64,000 nucleotides of DNA, taken from positions 558,001 to 622,000 of the forward strand of contig JAMAHW010000002.1 of assembly GCA_023627715.1 (NCBI GenBank), in the 5' to 3' direction. Positions 31,989 through 45,253 of the stretch are shown piece by piece. The translations under genes and the position numbers were made by a program. Position 1 is the stretch's first letter, and every line of letters starts with the position of its first letter. The notes under the pieces are model-generated. The model did not search any database. It had not been told where the DNA came from and saw nothing but the letters and a program-made list of their open reading frames with translations. The DNA comes from Periconia sp. R9002 (lineage: Eukaryota; Ascomycota; Dothideomycetes; Pleosporales; Periconiaceae).

Positions 31989-33674
31989 TCACCTTCCCCC
32001 ACTCTCAACCCCCGCCTGCAGCCTCTTGACCATAGATCTCGTGCTATACCCCAGCTGCTCCTCCACCGCGTTCATGATTCCCCACAGCCTGGCCTTGCGC
32101 CCCAACCCCTCGATATGCTTCGCCGCGTAGTATAACCCGTGGCTCGCAAACACCCGCAGCTCATCGGGGAATTCGGACACGGCAATGTCGCCGATGCATT
32201 TGGCTTGGTCTTGGATGAAGGGCAAATAGGCTTCGTTATGCAGCGTCGGTTCCGCGTAGAGTAGGATGTGAGTTACGTGGTACCAGAATGTTCCGGCCGC
32301 TGTTCAGAGAAAATAATCAGTATGAGTGAGTTTTTGTGGTTTTGTGTGAAAGCCTTGTGAGTGTCACGCGACAGGATGAGGATGACAGCGCAGAAGCAGG
32401 AAGAGTGGAACAACATACCAGCGGCTGTAACAGTAAAAAACACTTTCCTGAATCCATCGTCGTCCTCTTCCCCATACGGTATGCCAATAAACGTGTGCAA
32501 CTGAGCCTTCCGCCAGTTCTCCAGCTCTTGCAGAAACCCTTCCCTCTTCTCCCAATTGCTAGCCTCGCCCTGCTTCTCTTCGCCGTAGATGAGATTCAAC
32601 ACCCTCGCTAGAATCCACAAAACGTGATTCCCCTGCACATCTTCCCTCAGTTCCTCTGCGTGCCATGTCAATCCCCATTCCATGGGATCGAGCATGACGG
32701 GCCTCTCTGTAGCCAACGCAGCGCCAATCTCGTGCCGAACATGTATCCAAAAATTCGCTCGGTCTTGCCCGGTCGAGCGCGCGCTTAGTTTGTGGTACTT
32801 GATCAGCATCGTCTGGCCTAGGAGGTGCTTTCGGTGTCGTTCAGACGCAATACCTGATACAATCTCGTAACTTGAAAGTAGGATCGTGGCCGTCACCACA
32901 TGTTCATGCGCAGGCGAATTGAGGGCACGGATCATGAGTTGCAATGCCTCGCCATAATGGGAGCTAGCCACGCTGGCCCATGTCGAGTGCAGTTGCTGCG
33001 AATTGCACAAAGATAGATATCTCGCAGCAAAAGCACACACGCAGTGAAAAAGTAGTGGTGATGTCAGGATGTAGCGCGGAACATGGGTTTGGTACGTGTT
33101 TTCGTGATCCATCAAGTCCATCCAGATTGCCACTGTGCGGAGGTATGTGTGAAAGAGAAACGCTCCTTCCGGGGTCAGCGTCATGGGTGGTTCTTCAACG
33201 GGTACAGGAGGTATTATTTGTGCCGGTGGGGATTGGAGGTTCAAAGAAGTGATCATATCATCGGGTGGCGAATCCCCTATAATAAACTCCAGACCTGAGA
33301 TCCGTGGCTTGAAGATATCCCATGTTGATGATGGCGTCTCGGCCCCACGAATAGTAGTCGATGTTTCATTCTGAGCTTCACTGGTGACGGTCCAGGATGA
33401 GGCGGTAATGAATTCGGACGGTTTACACTCCAGGTTCAGACGCTCGCAATTGCTACACACAGGCTTCTTCTCATCGCAACGGCTATGTCTGGTCTTGCAT
33501 GTATAGCTGCACCATAGTCAGTTGCTTTCTTCATCATACATTTCAAATATCGTAATTCACCATCCTGTTTTATCAGCTACAGAGTTCCTGGCGAAGAAAG
33601 CGTCTATATCTCTCACCAGTTTTCCGGCGCGTTCCACTTCTCCGTTTCCGCCTCGTTTGACTGGTGTCTGGCAT
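31989..33674 (-). CDS. Zn2Cys6 transcription factor with a 4-nt micro-exon
   Basis: A 486-aa regulator from four exons on the minus strand: 33674-33617, 33564-33561 (4 nt), 33506-32419 and 32299-31989. The micro-exon GATG lies between introns of 52 and 54 nt, both GT...AG with GCTGAT and ACTGAC branch sites. It joins KTG to the first cluster cysteine and restores a perfect cluster: C21-x2-C24-x6-C31-x6-C38-x2-C41-x6-C48, preceded by basic RRKRRSGTRRK. Without it the basic N-terminus and the cluster are in different frames. The rest looks like the fungal-specific regulatory domain (Fungal_trans_2 type: FLFHTYLRTVAIWMD, then ATILLSSYEIVSG). Targets unknown; PPN1 is the downstream neighbour on the same strand. 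Confidence 0.86.
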
Positions 33675-34863
33675 TATTGAAACCAACTTGAGATCTACGT
33701 GGTACTATTTCTTAATATGCGTGTAGACAAGTTTATGTAGGCCGGCTGCTCTTCCCGGGTGGCCTCGTCGTGAAATGCAGGATCGTCAACAGAGTGAAAG
33801 GGGCAATTACATTCTCATAATCACGGAATAATCACGGAAGATGGGCTATGACAATGAACTTGCTGATCTGGTGGTGCAGTCATTATTCGTGGGGAAATGG
33901 TGTAGTAGCTGACAAACGTGATCTAGATCGCGGGCTTTATCGGGCACGGATGCCTGTCGCGGTATCACGTGCTAACCACCACTTTCAATTCTTCGAATGT
34001 TCAATGTTGGCTGGACATCTGTACATAGGTATGTTGTCACTTAAATCACACACGACCATTTCGTCTTCACGCATTATTTATCCATCAGTTCCCTTCACCT
34101 CACACATCATGAGACCGGCAGAGGTATTATTGAGCAGATGAATCAACATTTTTCGTATTCCTATTCATTCGCCTGAGGAGCCCTACCAGCAACCACAGCG
34201 ATTATGCCAGTAGCTCTGGCTCCAAAGCTACAGTCTGCAAAACTCAAAAACAGCCTTCCCATCCACAGAACACGATGTGCAAATCAAAACTTTCTCTCAC
34301 GATACCATGCGCGTGTGTCACCCACACGACCAACCCATCCCGGGATGCATTCCGTATCCGCTCAACCATTTTGAAAATGAAATGTCTGTATCGTAGGCGT
34401 GGAGGCCTTGCACCGTTTTTTCTGCGGTGAATGAAAATGGATGCAAAAAACTGACCCTCCCATTGTATGGAAAACCCCTGGTAAATGCTGAACAAAACCA
34501 CCGTGATGATTTTTCATGTGATGTAGTGCGCCGTCAATCCAGTAGATAGTCAAGCAACAAATCGCTTGTAGAAAGAAAAAAGAAAACATGCAATACCCTA
34601 TTTGTACACTCTCAGCATCAGGATCGGATAGACCGTGTATGCTGAGGGCTGTGGTAGAAATGAATGGCAATGCAGGTGAGGTATCGATGGTGGAAAGCGA
34701 TATCGTGCCCACAAGCCCTTTTCATGTGTAAATGCCAAAAACCAAAACACCTTCGCTATGCTCATGATGATTGTGTGGTAGCCAAAGCTATCGAATGACC
34801 AAATGTTGTATGGGGAAAGATATTGTGAAATCACTGATTGAATGAACCCAGTCGCCTTGTGGA
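33675..34863. other. Intergenic region between CHD1 and the transcription factor
   Basis: 1.2 kb holding the promoter of the Zn2Cys6 gene and the CHD1 3' flank. A 116-codon minus-strand frame at 34362-34712 has no family match. No supported gene. Confidence 0.45.
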
Positions 34864-37800
34864 TTAAATGCCGTTGGATTGAGGTTTGGGCGGGAGGGAC
34901 GGTGAACCCTGTCCGTTCGTTGCGACTTTCGACTCTTGACCATTCGTCTGGCTGGGCTGCTTTCGAGCAGTCGTCTCGCTGGTCAGCATCTTGCTGTACA
35001 TGCCCTTGACCTGTACTACGGTGACGCCAGGACGGGGCCAGTACGTGGCGACGGTATAATTCCTGTATAACGTGTTAGTCTTGTTCTGCATCATTAGCAC
35101 CAATAGAGTACTCACCATATCCGATCTTCTAATTCGGGATTATCACGGGTCTCTTGACGAATATAGTTGCCGATAGCGAGCAATTCGACCTTCAAAATCT
35201 TCACAAGCGTCTCTTTGGAAGGATAGTTCTTCGAGGTCGCCTTCCTAAGTCGGCTCAAATTGTCTCGTACTGGGCGGAGTTTGCGCTCCACGAACTCATC
35301 GACCTTCTTTTCCTTGCTTGGCGTAGAAGTGGCGTCGATACTTCGCCGAGGAGTGTGACTCTGGGCGTGGTTCTGAAGATGCTGCCCGCTTTCCTTTGGA
35401 CGTGAGACTTCGTCTTTCAATCGCGACTTCTCACTTTCTTTAGGCCGTGGTCTCTCGAAATCCCTAGATCGTGACTTTTCGATGTCTTTGAGTCTCGATT
35501 TTTCAATGTCACCACTGTTCTTGCGGTGAATTTCAGGGGTGCTACTCTGTTCCAGGTGAGGACGGCGGTCGATACTCTTTCGACCATTTCGGTGGTCCTT
35601 GCGATGAGTATCCGATGAACGATGATGGTCGCTCTGTCGAGGTCTACGGTCCGGCGAGTCTTGATCTCGTTGTCTGCTCTCAGGCCTCTCTGACTGGCGG
35701 CTCTCGCTATTGCGATGAGATCGCTTTTCGGATTCTCGTGACGTGACCTTCCTTGCGTGTCCGGCTGGACGTGGACTGGCTGACGAGCTTGGGCCTTGAT
35801 CGGCAATGCGGGCAGATTCGAGATGGTTCTTTTTGTTGTTGCGATGATGATTCTCGATCCGTCGCTTTGCGGCCGGGTCGCCTCTCTTCTCCCTGAGCAC
35901 GGTGAAAAGGTAGTTGGCCCTTCGGACGAGATGAACAGCGCCAGGCGATTTCGCATTTTTGTCATCGGCTTTGTTGCGTTCCTCTTTCTTATCCACACGT
36001 TGTTCTTCCAAGAAGATCTTGTCGGTCAAATCGAGCTCCGGGTCATCCCGAATGGCTACCCAAGCACCATATCCATGTCGCATAATGCCGACCATGAGCA
36101 TGCCATCTTCTCGAGACCTCCAATCGCTCGTATATGCTGTTCCTTTAACAGCGCCTAGGACGCGGAAACCTCGCCAATCGGACATCTCTGCGACGGCCTG
36201 TTTCAAAACCTGCATTTCATTTGGTCGATCGAGAATTGTCTCTGCGTTGATCTTCTTAACGCCTCGGTGATCGAATAAAACGGCCTTTTTGTCTTTCTTT
36301 GTGATGGCACGGTTGGCTTCAGTCTCAAGGCTCTTCAACCGGTCACGCTCCTCTTTCACTTTCTCGTGGCACAAGGCGATGACCTCATCTAATGAGGACT
36401 TTACTACCTCCCTATCGCGGTTGACCAAACGAGCATCTCGAATGATTTCGTCGCCGCGTTCTTCGAAGGAGCCGTAACGTTCATAGGCCTTCAAGAGCAT
36501 TCGCAGCTCTTTCGTATCCAGAGGTCGCTTGGGGTCAAGATTGCGACGGCGATCAACGTTCTCTTCTTCCGACAGGGCATCATCATCATCCAATTCGATG
36601 TGCCTAGTCGCCTCACGAGCCCGCTTTTTGGCCGCTCGCTGCGAACGGTCGTTGTCGTTTGCTCCTTTTCGCTTCCTTGGTGCGCTCTCTTCGAGTAGCT
36701 TTCGAGTCTCCTCTTCTTCTTTACGCTGTTGGATATCTGCCTTCACGGCATCGAGCTCATCTTTGGGAATAATATCATCCCATTCCAGATCGATCTTGAC
36801 GTCGGTATACTCGAAGTTTTTGAGGAATTCCGCGCCACCATCGGATGTGAGCCCTGCAGCTTGCTCCGTCTTGTGCTCTTCAGCATTCTCCAAAACAGAG
36901 TCAATATCGAGCTCTTCGAGTTTTTTCTGGTTGCCCGATTGTTCAAACATCTTCTGCCCACGGCGCTTGAGAATGTTGTTGATATCGTCCGCAGAGTTGG
37001 GCTGCTCAACAGCGCGGTTGAGCTTGTCAGTAATCTCCTTTTGCTGGCGGTCGGTGACACCACGTTGGATGGTGATGAACTCAAGCATACGCTTGTTTCG
37101 CGCGCGTTCCAAGATTTCTTCTTCAATGGTGTCCTTGGACACAAGACGGTACACAGTGACGGGTTTCTGTTGGCCGATACGATGAGCTCGAGCCATGGCT
37201 TGCAGATCAGCCTGTGGGTTCCAGTCGGAGTCGAAAAGTACAACAGTGTCAGCCGTCATGAGATTGATACCCAATCCACCAGCGCGGGTTGACAAGAGGA
37301 AAACGTAGTCTTCGCTGTCAGGAGCATTGAAATGTTCAATTGCAACCCTTCGCTCAGCTGCAGGGACAGTGCCATCTAACCGTTGGTATTGATAGTTTCG
37401 AAGTTTCATGTAATCAGTGAGAATGTCCAGCATGTGAACCATCTGACTGAAGATCAAGACTCGATGGCCATCTGCTTTGAGTTTGCTCAACAGTCGATCT
37501 AAAAGCATCATCTTGCCACTGGTTGTAATGAGGGCTTTGAGCTGCTCGTCTTTGGGTGCATTTGGTCCGAGAATTTTGGCCTCTGCATTAGGGAACAGCA
37601 TCGCGTGGTTACTTGCTTTCTTGAGCTCCATGACGATGTTGAGGAGCGACTGCTTTTGACCACTACCACCCTCATTCAGGGCTTCATAGTTGCGAGTGAG
37701 GATGTTCTTGTAATATTCAAGCTGTATGTCGGACAATTCGACTCGGAGAATCTTCTCGGACTTGGGTGGTAGATCATCTTCAACCTTCTCCTTGGTTCTG

Positions 37801-40545
37801 CGGATCATAAATGGCTGGATTGCCTCGCTAAGCTCAGCAAGCTTGCGGCTTGCGTCTTCTGAGGCCATGTCGACATCTTCGTCGATCGTGAGCTGGCCAG
37901 GCATCAAGAAGTCCATCAGTGCAGACAGCTCTCCAAGGGTGTTCTGAATTGGGGTACCCGTGATGAGAAGGCGGCTTGGAGCATTGAATGAGAGCAGCCT
38001 CTCATAAAGTTGAGACTCGCGGTTCTTTAACCGATGGGCTTCATCCACAGCAAGGAATTGCCAATCAATCTGTGACAGGAACTGCCAGTCCGCAAGTACA
38101 TACTCGTACGTGGTGATCAGGACATTGAACTTGACTTGTTTGACATTACCATCAACCAAAAGTTCCTTGTCGCGGATGACCTTGCGCGCTTCTTCGCGAC
38201 CGGTGTAGATGACATAGTTGACTTCTGGAGACCAGTTGTTGAAGGTATCGGCCCAGGCGGGCATGGTCGACAGTGGTACGACACAGACGAATGGACCTTT
38301 GTGCTTTTGGACTTCGATGAGCCAGCTGATGAATGATACAGTTTGGACAGTCTTGCCCAAACCCATCTCATCAGCCAAGATAACATTCTGCCGTTTGCAC
38401 CAGTTGTGTGCAAGAAAGTTCACACCTTGGACTTGGAATGGGCGAAGTTCGTAGTTGCCCGGTATCCAAGAGGGCTTGGCTGCGAGTTTTATGAACTGTC
38501 GGGCTTGGTTCTTTGTCTCCTTGGGTTTGGTAATAGGTCCTTTCTGAAGACGATCACCGAATTTATCGATCGCGCCCTGGGCGATTTCGGTGATGAGATC
38601 TTTCGACTCCCAAGTGCAGTTATCATACGTCAAGCCCTTCCACTTGACATAGTATTCTTCGCCGTCGTCACCATCTCGTAGATCGATGACACGTTCGACA
38701 ACATTGAAATCTTTCAAGGCCTCACGCTCCGCTTCTCGTGCGACCATGTGCTGTTCGAACTCTTCGGGTTCCTGCTCTTTCCGAGAGTAGACATGAACAG
38801 CGGGAATGACAACCGTTTTGAAGAAGTTGTCCAATTTCCGATAGCCCTTGCAGGATGCTATCATCTCATATCCTTCCCACGTGGAATGGTAGTGGGCTTT
38901 GTCTTGCCATTTTATCTGGATGAGTCAGTACATATCCCAACTCTCAAGGAACCGGGGTTGCTTACCAGGTACTCAAAATCCTTCTTGGTCACGCCGTAGG
39001 GATCAAGCTCTGAGCGCGGGTCAGCAGTGCAAGGCATCAGATAGCAAGGGTGATTCGTACCTATATCATCTTTCGCACGATAATCAAGGACACGGTCAAT
39101 GGCTGGTCCCGTCTCCTCAGGCGCCGCAGCCCAATAGTTGGGTGTCATGTCATCCTCGGAGGCTTCAAACATATCACTCTCTTCTTCGTTATAGTTTGTG
39201 ACTTGCTTCGTCCGTCGAGATGAAAATCGGACCTCGGCATGGGTAGGAGGTAATTGGCCCTCAGCAATAAGTTGTCGGCGCTGTCGCTCCTTCTTGCTAG
39301 GTGCATTTTTCCGAGCCCCCACGTAACCATCTGATTCGGAATCGGAGTCTGCGGACTGGTAGGACTGATATACTGGTGTAGGTTGTTTGGATGCTAGGCA
39401 AAAAGTCAGTGATGGCCCAGTAAGCAACAGATGTTGGGGGTTATTACTTTTGCGTGAAGCGGTCCGTCGACGTTTCGTTACAGGCCGATCAGAATCTGAT
39501 TCATCATCCTCGTCGCTGCTATCAACCTACAAGATGAATTAGTTATATGACTAGGATTGCAATGAGGAGAGGCAGAGATTCTTACCACACGACGAGTTGG
39601 TCTGGCACGACCCTGTACAGTACAGTTAGCCACGAAATGCAAAGCGGAAGCTGTTTACAGCTACGTACACTACGACGGAGACCATAGAGCTCCGGATGCG
39701 CCGCAAAGTCGTCTACAGGGCTAGCTTTGCGCTTGGGAGCTCGCCTTGACTCTTGGGATGTGGAACTGCGATCACGACTGGACACGGCAGGCTCCAGTGG
39801 AGGAGTCTCGGAGTCATAGTCTCCATCCGGCTCGCCTTCGGCGTCCACATCATCAGAAGAGTCAGTGGCATGAGCCATGGCATCATCTTCATCATATTCC
39901 TCGCCCGGGGCATCTTCATCTGATGAGGCACCATTGGTGATGGGCTGATGCGCGTCTGAGGCGTCGGAGGCGTCGCTTTCGCTAGGCAGGGAAGGTGCGC
40001 GGGGCGACGCCGTCTGGGGAGAATCAGGAGATGCGTGACCGTTTGTGAGTGAATTGGAAGCCATATGGCTCGGGGGAATCGAGGGTACCATAATGGACGG
40101 GGCTGGCAGCAAAGTCAGTTGAATAACTCAAGATGTAGGCGGCGGACGCGGATGAGAGCAAGTGCGTTGAATAGCGCCATTCCACGCGACCCAAACGAAC
40201 CAAAATCCAGCAGAGAACGAAGAGCAAGTAGTATGCAATCGAGGTCTGATGAAAATCGACCGGGGTTGGATGGCTGGAGATGGACGATGGACGGCTCAGC
40301 AGGCGGGGCTGCTGGGAGACGGCCGGAGGCAGACGACACGCGGAAGGGGTTCCAGAAGGGCCAGAGAAGCAGGGAACAACCACAGGAAAGTCACAGAGAC
40401 GTCCCGTGGATGGGTAGATGAGGCGGGATGATGGAGGAGATGGGTGTTGAGCGCGGCGGGAGCCAGGCGGGAGTTGCGGGCGGTTTGCCTTGGGAAAAAC
40501 GCGAAGAATTAAAAGTGCACAAGGAAATTAACACTTACAGTCCAT
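34864..40545 (-). CDS. CHD1: CHD1 chromatin remodeller
   Basis: A 1640-aa ATP-dependent nucleosome remodeller from eight exons on the minus strand: 40545-40539 (7 nt), 40102-39669, 39612-39586, 39526-39448, 39393-39061, 39009-38966, 38915-35116 and 35062-34864; all phases agree. Order of parts: acidic Ser-rich N-tail; two chromodomains (KKDFEYLIKWQDKAHYHSTW, then EEYYVKWKGLTYDNCTWE); SNF2 ATPase with DEMGLGKT at about 490-497 and DEAH at about 599-602; helicase C with RAHRIGQ; DNA-binding SANT-SLIDE-like part; charged region; and a C-terminal CHCT (DUF4208) domain that spans the last intron (ELEDRIW|NYTVATYW). It should space nucleosomes on transcribed genes. The short first exon is inferred from splice signals and is the least certain part. 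Confidence 0.95.
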
Positions 40546-41291
40546 GATAACTACCCTCGTAGCAGTTGAAGTGGTGGGATACCCCAGACAGTTGAGGTGG
40601 GTGGTGGTGTGGAGGTTCGGTTCTCGAATTGGATGGAGAGAGTTGACTGCGAAGGTCTACTAATGTTCCGCCTTGGCCAGCGCTGGCAAGCGCGAACAAG
40701 CCTGCGAGTCACGTGCCGTGCCTGCAAGCGAACACCCGCCGGCCGGCCAATCACGACCCGCGCATTGGGCTGACCACAAACAACTCCTCCGCGTGAACGT
40801 CAAGACGACGCAGAAACAGTCGTTTTTGCTATCGTTTGCTATTGTTGTCGTGGGCACACAATCGCAACCCGCTGGTGTCAGCAATCTTGGAAGTGTAAAA
40901 CGCACGTCAGTAGCAAATCTACATCATATTCAACCCCATACATAGCATGTACTTATGTAGGTACAATGTATTGAAGTACCGGTAGCAGGCGTATCGCATT
41001 CAAGAATCCATATCAAATCGAGGTTTTTCAGGGCTTTTAGGGACTGATTTAACAGGCTGAATACTATCAATGTAAACCTCTTTATTTTTTCCCGTTGAGC
41101 TAGTGTGTTCATTTCTTGTGTCTTGTTGATTGATTCCCATGTACGTAGTTGAATTCCCCTTGGTAGTTACCTCCACCAAAAAATCGACCCCACTAAAACA
41201 ATTTCAAAGGCGGCGTCAGTTATCCTCACCACCAAACCTCCTCCGTCATACACATCCACCCACCTTTCACCACCCTAACCCTCCCTCGCCG
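40546..41291. promoter_or_regulatory. Bidirectional promoter between CHD1 and RLI1
   Basis: 746 bp between two divergent housekeeping genes. No TATA box at a proper distance was seen; pyrimidine runs precede the RLI1 start (CCACCCACCTTTCACCACCC). The CHD1 side is GC-rich. Confidence 0.5.
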
Positions 41292-43519
41292 CCATGTCTG
41301 ACAAGCTTACCCGGTATATAAATTCAGCCCTTCTTGTTCCCACCTCATACTAACTGTACCAGTATTGCCATTGTCAACAGCGACAAGGTTCGTGTCCTCT
41401 ACCCCGCCATGCCATACCTGACCATTTCCATTCCCGCCATCCCACCTGTCAAATACACCATGCTAACCTCGAGTTCCTATCCCGCAATAGTGCAAGCCCA
41501 AGGTAAGATGCCCTCATTCAATATCAAAATGAGGTTGCGAAGAAACTTGAGTCCCAAGACTAACATGCGCCAAAGAAATGTAGGCAAGAGTGCAAGAAAT
41601 CATGCCCCGTCGTCCGCACCGGCAAGCTGTGCATCGAAGTCGCCCCTGACTCCAAAATCGCCTTCATCTCCGAGCGCCTGTGCATAGGTTGCGGTATCTG
41701 CCCTAAGAAATGCCCCTTCGACGCCATCAACATCATCAACTTGCCCACCAACCTCGAGACCCAAGTCACGCACAGATACTCGGCCAACAGTTTCAAGCTA
41801 CACAGACTGCCTATGCCCCGGCCCGGTCAAGTTCTAGGTTTGGTCGGCACAAACGGTATCGGAAAGAGCACGGCGTTGAAGATCCTTAGCGGCAAGTTGA
41901 AGCCCAACCTCGGCCGTTATGACAACCCCCCCGACTGGGAGGAAATTCTCAGGTACTTCCGTGGTTCTGAGCTGCAGAGTGAGTCGCCTTCGAAACATCT
42001 CTTGAGTCGGCAGCAGACACTGACAATGACACAGACTATTTCACCAAGGTTCTCGAAGATGACCTCAAAGCCGTCGTGAAACCGCAGTATGTCGACCAGA
42101 TCCCGCGCGCAATCAAGGGTCCCGACAAATCCGTCGGCACCCTCATCAAAGGCCGCTCACAGATGGACAACCTGGAGGAGATTGTCAAAGTGCTTGAACT
42201 TGAGCATGTCTATGAACGTGATGTCTCGCTCTTGTCTGGTGGTGAGCTCCAGCGCTTTGCCATCGGTACTGTCTGTGTTCAGAAAGCCGACGTGTACATG
42301 TTCGACGAGCCATCTTCATTTTTAGGTAGATAGCTCCCCCAGCCCCCATCCCATTCCATCCCATCTCCCTGCCCATCACTTGTTCAGCTTCTCACATCCT
42401 CGATAGATGTCAAACAGAGACTCGCCGCGGGCCGTATGATCCGCAGCCTTCTGCGCCCTGATGACTATGTCATTGTCGTCGAGCACGATTTGTCCGTCCT
42501 CGACTACCTTTCTGATTTCATCTGCGTCCTGTACGGAAAACCTGCGGTATATGGTGTCGTTACTCTTCCCGCCTCTGTCCGCGAAGGTATCAACATCTTT
42601 TTGGACGGTAACATTCCCACCGAGAACCTTCGTTTCCGTGAGGAATCCCTGCAGTTCCGCATCGGCGAGGCTGGCGAGGAGTTCATGGTCGACAAGTCCA
42701 ACGCCTACAGCTATCCCAAGATGGAGAAGACCCTCGGTGACTTCCATTTGACCATCGAATCTGGTCAATTCACCGATTCGGAAATTCTCGTCATGATGGG
42801 TGAGAACGGTACCGGAAAAACCACCTTCTGTAAGATGTTGGCCGGTGCTCTCCAGCCCGACAACGGCAAGAAGGTCCCTCCCATGAACATCTCGATGAAG
42901 CCACAGAAGATTACGCCCAAATTCACGGGCACTGTCCGCCAGCTCTTCTTCAAGAAGATCAAGGCCGCTTTCCTCAGCCCCCAGTTCCAGACCGATGTGT
43001 ACAAGCCCCTTAAGATGGACGACTTCATCGACCAGGAAGTGCAGAACTTGTCCGGTGGTGAATTGCAGCGTGTCGCTATCGTACTCGCGCTCGGTATCCC
43101 GGCCGACATCTACCTTATCGACGAGCCCAGCGCCTACTTAGGTATTAAACAGCCTTGTTATTTTATTACTAGTTTACTAATTTTTGGCAGACTCCGAACA
43201 GCGTATCGTCGCTGCCCGCGTCATCAAGCGATTCATCATGCACTCCAAGAAGACCGCCTTCGTCGTCGAGCACGATTTCATCATGGCCACTTACCTCGCC
43301 GATCGTGTTATTGTGTTCGACGGTCAACCCGCCGTCAAGTCTCGCGCCAACACTCCCGAGTCCCTACTCACTGGTTGCAACAAATTCTTGAAGAACCTGG
43401 ATGTCACTTTCCGCCGCGACCCCAACTCCTACCGTCCAAGGATTAACAAGGATAAATCACAATTAGACCAAGAACAGAAGCTTAGCGGTAATTACTTCTT
43501 CCTGGAGGACGAGGCTTGA
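41292..43519 (+). CDS. RLI1: ABCE1/RLI1 ribosome-recycling ATPase
   Basis: A 604-aa essential iron-sulfur ABC protein from seven exons: 41292-41311, 41363-41387, 41491-41502 (12 nt), 41576-41978, 42035-42325, 42407-43141 and 43191-43519. The N-terminal domain holds two 4Fe-4S clusters ([12 protein letters not shown] and [16 protein letters not shown]). Nucleotide domain 1 has GTNGIGKST and [12 protein letters not shown]; domain 2 has GENGTGKTT and [12 protein letters not shown]. Both end with EP-S dipeptides at exon ends (FDEPSSFLD and DEPSAYLD). It splits post-termination ribosomes and acts in initiation. Length matches the family (about 605 aa). Small 5' exons keep the frame and rebuild the conserved first cluster. 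Confidence 0.96.
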
Positions 43520-44629
43520 AGCGGTTTTCGATCAGTGGAACACGCCCTTCTCCCCGCGCCGCCCATACGGGCATATGCTGAAGAGGGGCACAAAGAAGGG
43601 CTGTAAGAAGCGCGGTTTGAGGGCCCGCCAGCTCAGTCTGTCAGATGAGGAGAGTGGAGCCGATGAGGAAGACGACGAAGATGCTGCGTCTGCTCCGGCA
43701 GCGGCGTTTCCTCCTGCGCTACAACAGAATGTCCTTGCCGCGGAAGGGCGGGGTCGTTATGAAATTATCTTGTAGTCCGGGTCAAGATTAGGGGGCTGCT
43801 GCTTATGCGGCTTTTGGCTGCTCACATTTGCTACGCGCATGCGTAGAGGCGTTTGTATCCGGGCACATTATTTTCCTTTCCACCCGCTTTGCATAACCCA
43901 CGGTGGGAAGTGCTCGACAAACAAATCGAAAAAGTGATTTAGTGTTTCCTTCCTCTCTCCCCTCGTTCTTCGGAAGAGGGACATTTTAGTAGTTTCAAGA
44001 AATACAGACCAAGAATTTTAGCAGTGTCCTTACCCATCGCCTTATCGAGCCTCTGCCATTTCGTGACAATATGTTTATTTTCTGCTCACGAGAAAAGGAA
44101 TCGAAATATGTATTTTCTCTAGAATCCTTTTTCATCACAAAAACATAAAGCTAAAGCATTTATATAGGCCAAATTAAAAAAACGTTATAACACGTTAAGA
44201 ACCCAAAATAACAGCAACTAACAGGAGAAGATAAAAAAAATCAATCCATCACCTCCTCCCTCCTCTATCTATCTACAACCTATAACTATACTAAGCGTTT
44301 ATCCATACAATCCCTAACACACAAAACCCCTAACTTAACTCTCCCCTCTTCCCCCCCTATCTAAATCTTTCCTATCACAACCATCCCCCCCCCCCTCCCC
44401 CCTATCTATCTAAACACCCCACACCACCCTTTAAATAACACCTCTATCAACTCTATACACATACACAGCCGTTCGTTTATTACCTACGTATCTTAACAAG
44501 ACACCGACACCACATACTGTACTGTACTATAACATCTTAAAACATTTATAACTCACTCATTGTATTATCCCTAGTTACATGTAACCAACTCTATGCCATA
44601 CCCGCGATATCATTGATGGGTATGTGGAG

Positions 44630-44720
44630 GATGGGATAGGATTTGATGGGATAGGATTTGATGGGGTATGTAGGTGGGTAGGGTATGTAGGGTATGTAGG
44701 GTATGTAGGGTATGTAGGGT
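44630..44720. repeat. Short tandem repeats (15-bp and 9-bp units)
   Basis: Two full copies and a partial third of GATGGGATAGGATTT at 44630-44665, then four perfect copies of GGGTATGTA at 44681-44716 with a partial fifth. Confidence 0.8.
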
Positions 44721-45034
44721 GGTTCACACGGGGGGTTGCTGGGTTGGGTTATAGGGGGGTAGGGGGATGTGTGTGTTTATGTATGAGGTATAGTGTTGTT
44801 TAGGTGTGTAGGGATAGAGGGTATGGTTTGGTATGGAGATCTGGTTTTTTGGGGGTATGAGGGAAGGAAGGAGACGGCTTAAGGGAAGTTATAGGTTTAG
44901 TGTGTGTATACGTGCGTAAGTATGTGTGTGTGTGAGAGAGAGAAGGAAACGACTTAAAAACTGCACGGGAAAGATATACATCTATACCCCCCCCCCCTAC
45001 AAAGCCCCGCCAAATATACCCAAAATCATCACAC

Positions 45035-45055
45035 TACATACATACATACATACAT
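45035..45055. repeat. CATA microsatellite
   Basis: Five tandem TACA/CATA units in the spacer. Confidence 0.6.
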
Positions 45056-45253
45056 CAATCAATGTCTTCAATACACCACGCATACGCCAACGTGGGGGGA
45101 GTCTCGATGATAAAGGACTGTGTATATGCCTGGAGTTTAATATAGAGAGAGAAAGAGATAATCTAGCTTAAATTTGGGAAACTGTTTGTTGTGTATAGGA
45201 GGTGTGTGATTTTATGTTCTGTGTATATGTTGATGGTAGAAGGAACTAGTGAA

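Noticed and set aside
36529..37292. Overlapping + strand frames of 218 and 187 codons
   Set aside because: Antisense to the CHD1 helicase region; Ser-rich and low complexity.
43575..43775. A 66-codon frame after RLI1 that looks protein-like
   Set aside because: It lies within 60 bases of the RLI1 stop in another frame, has no family match and most likely is 3' UTR.
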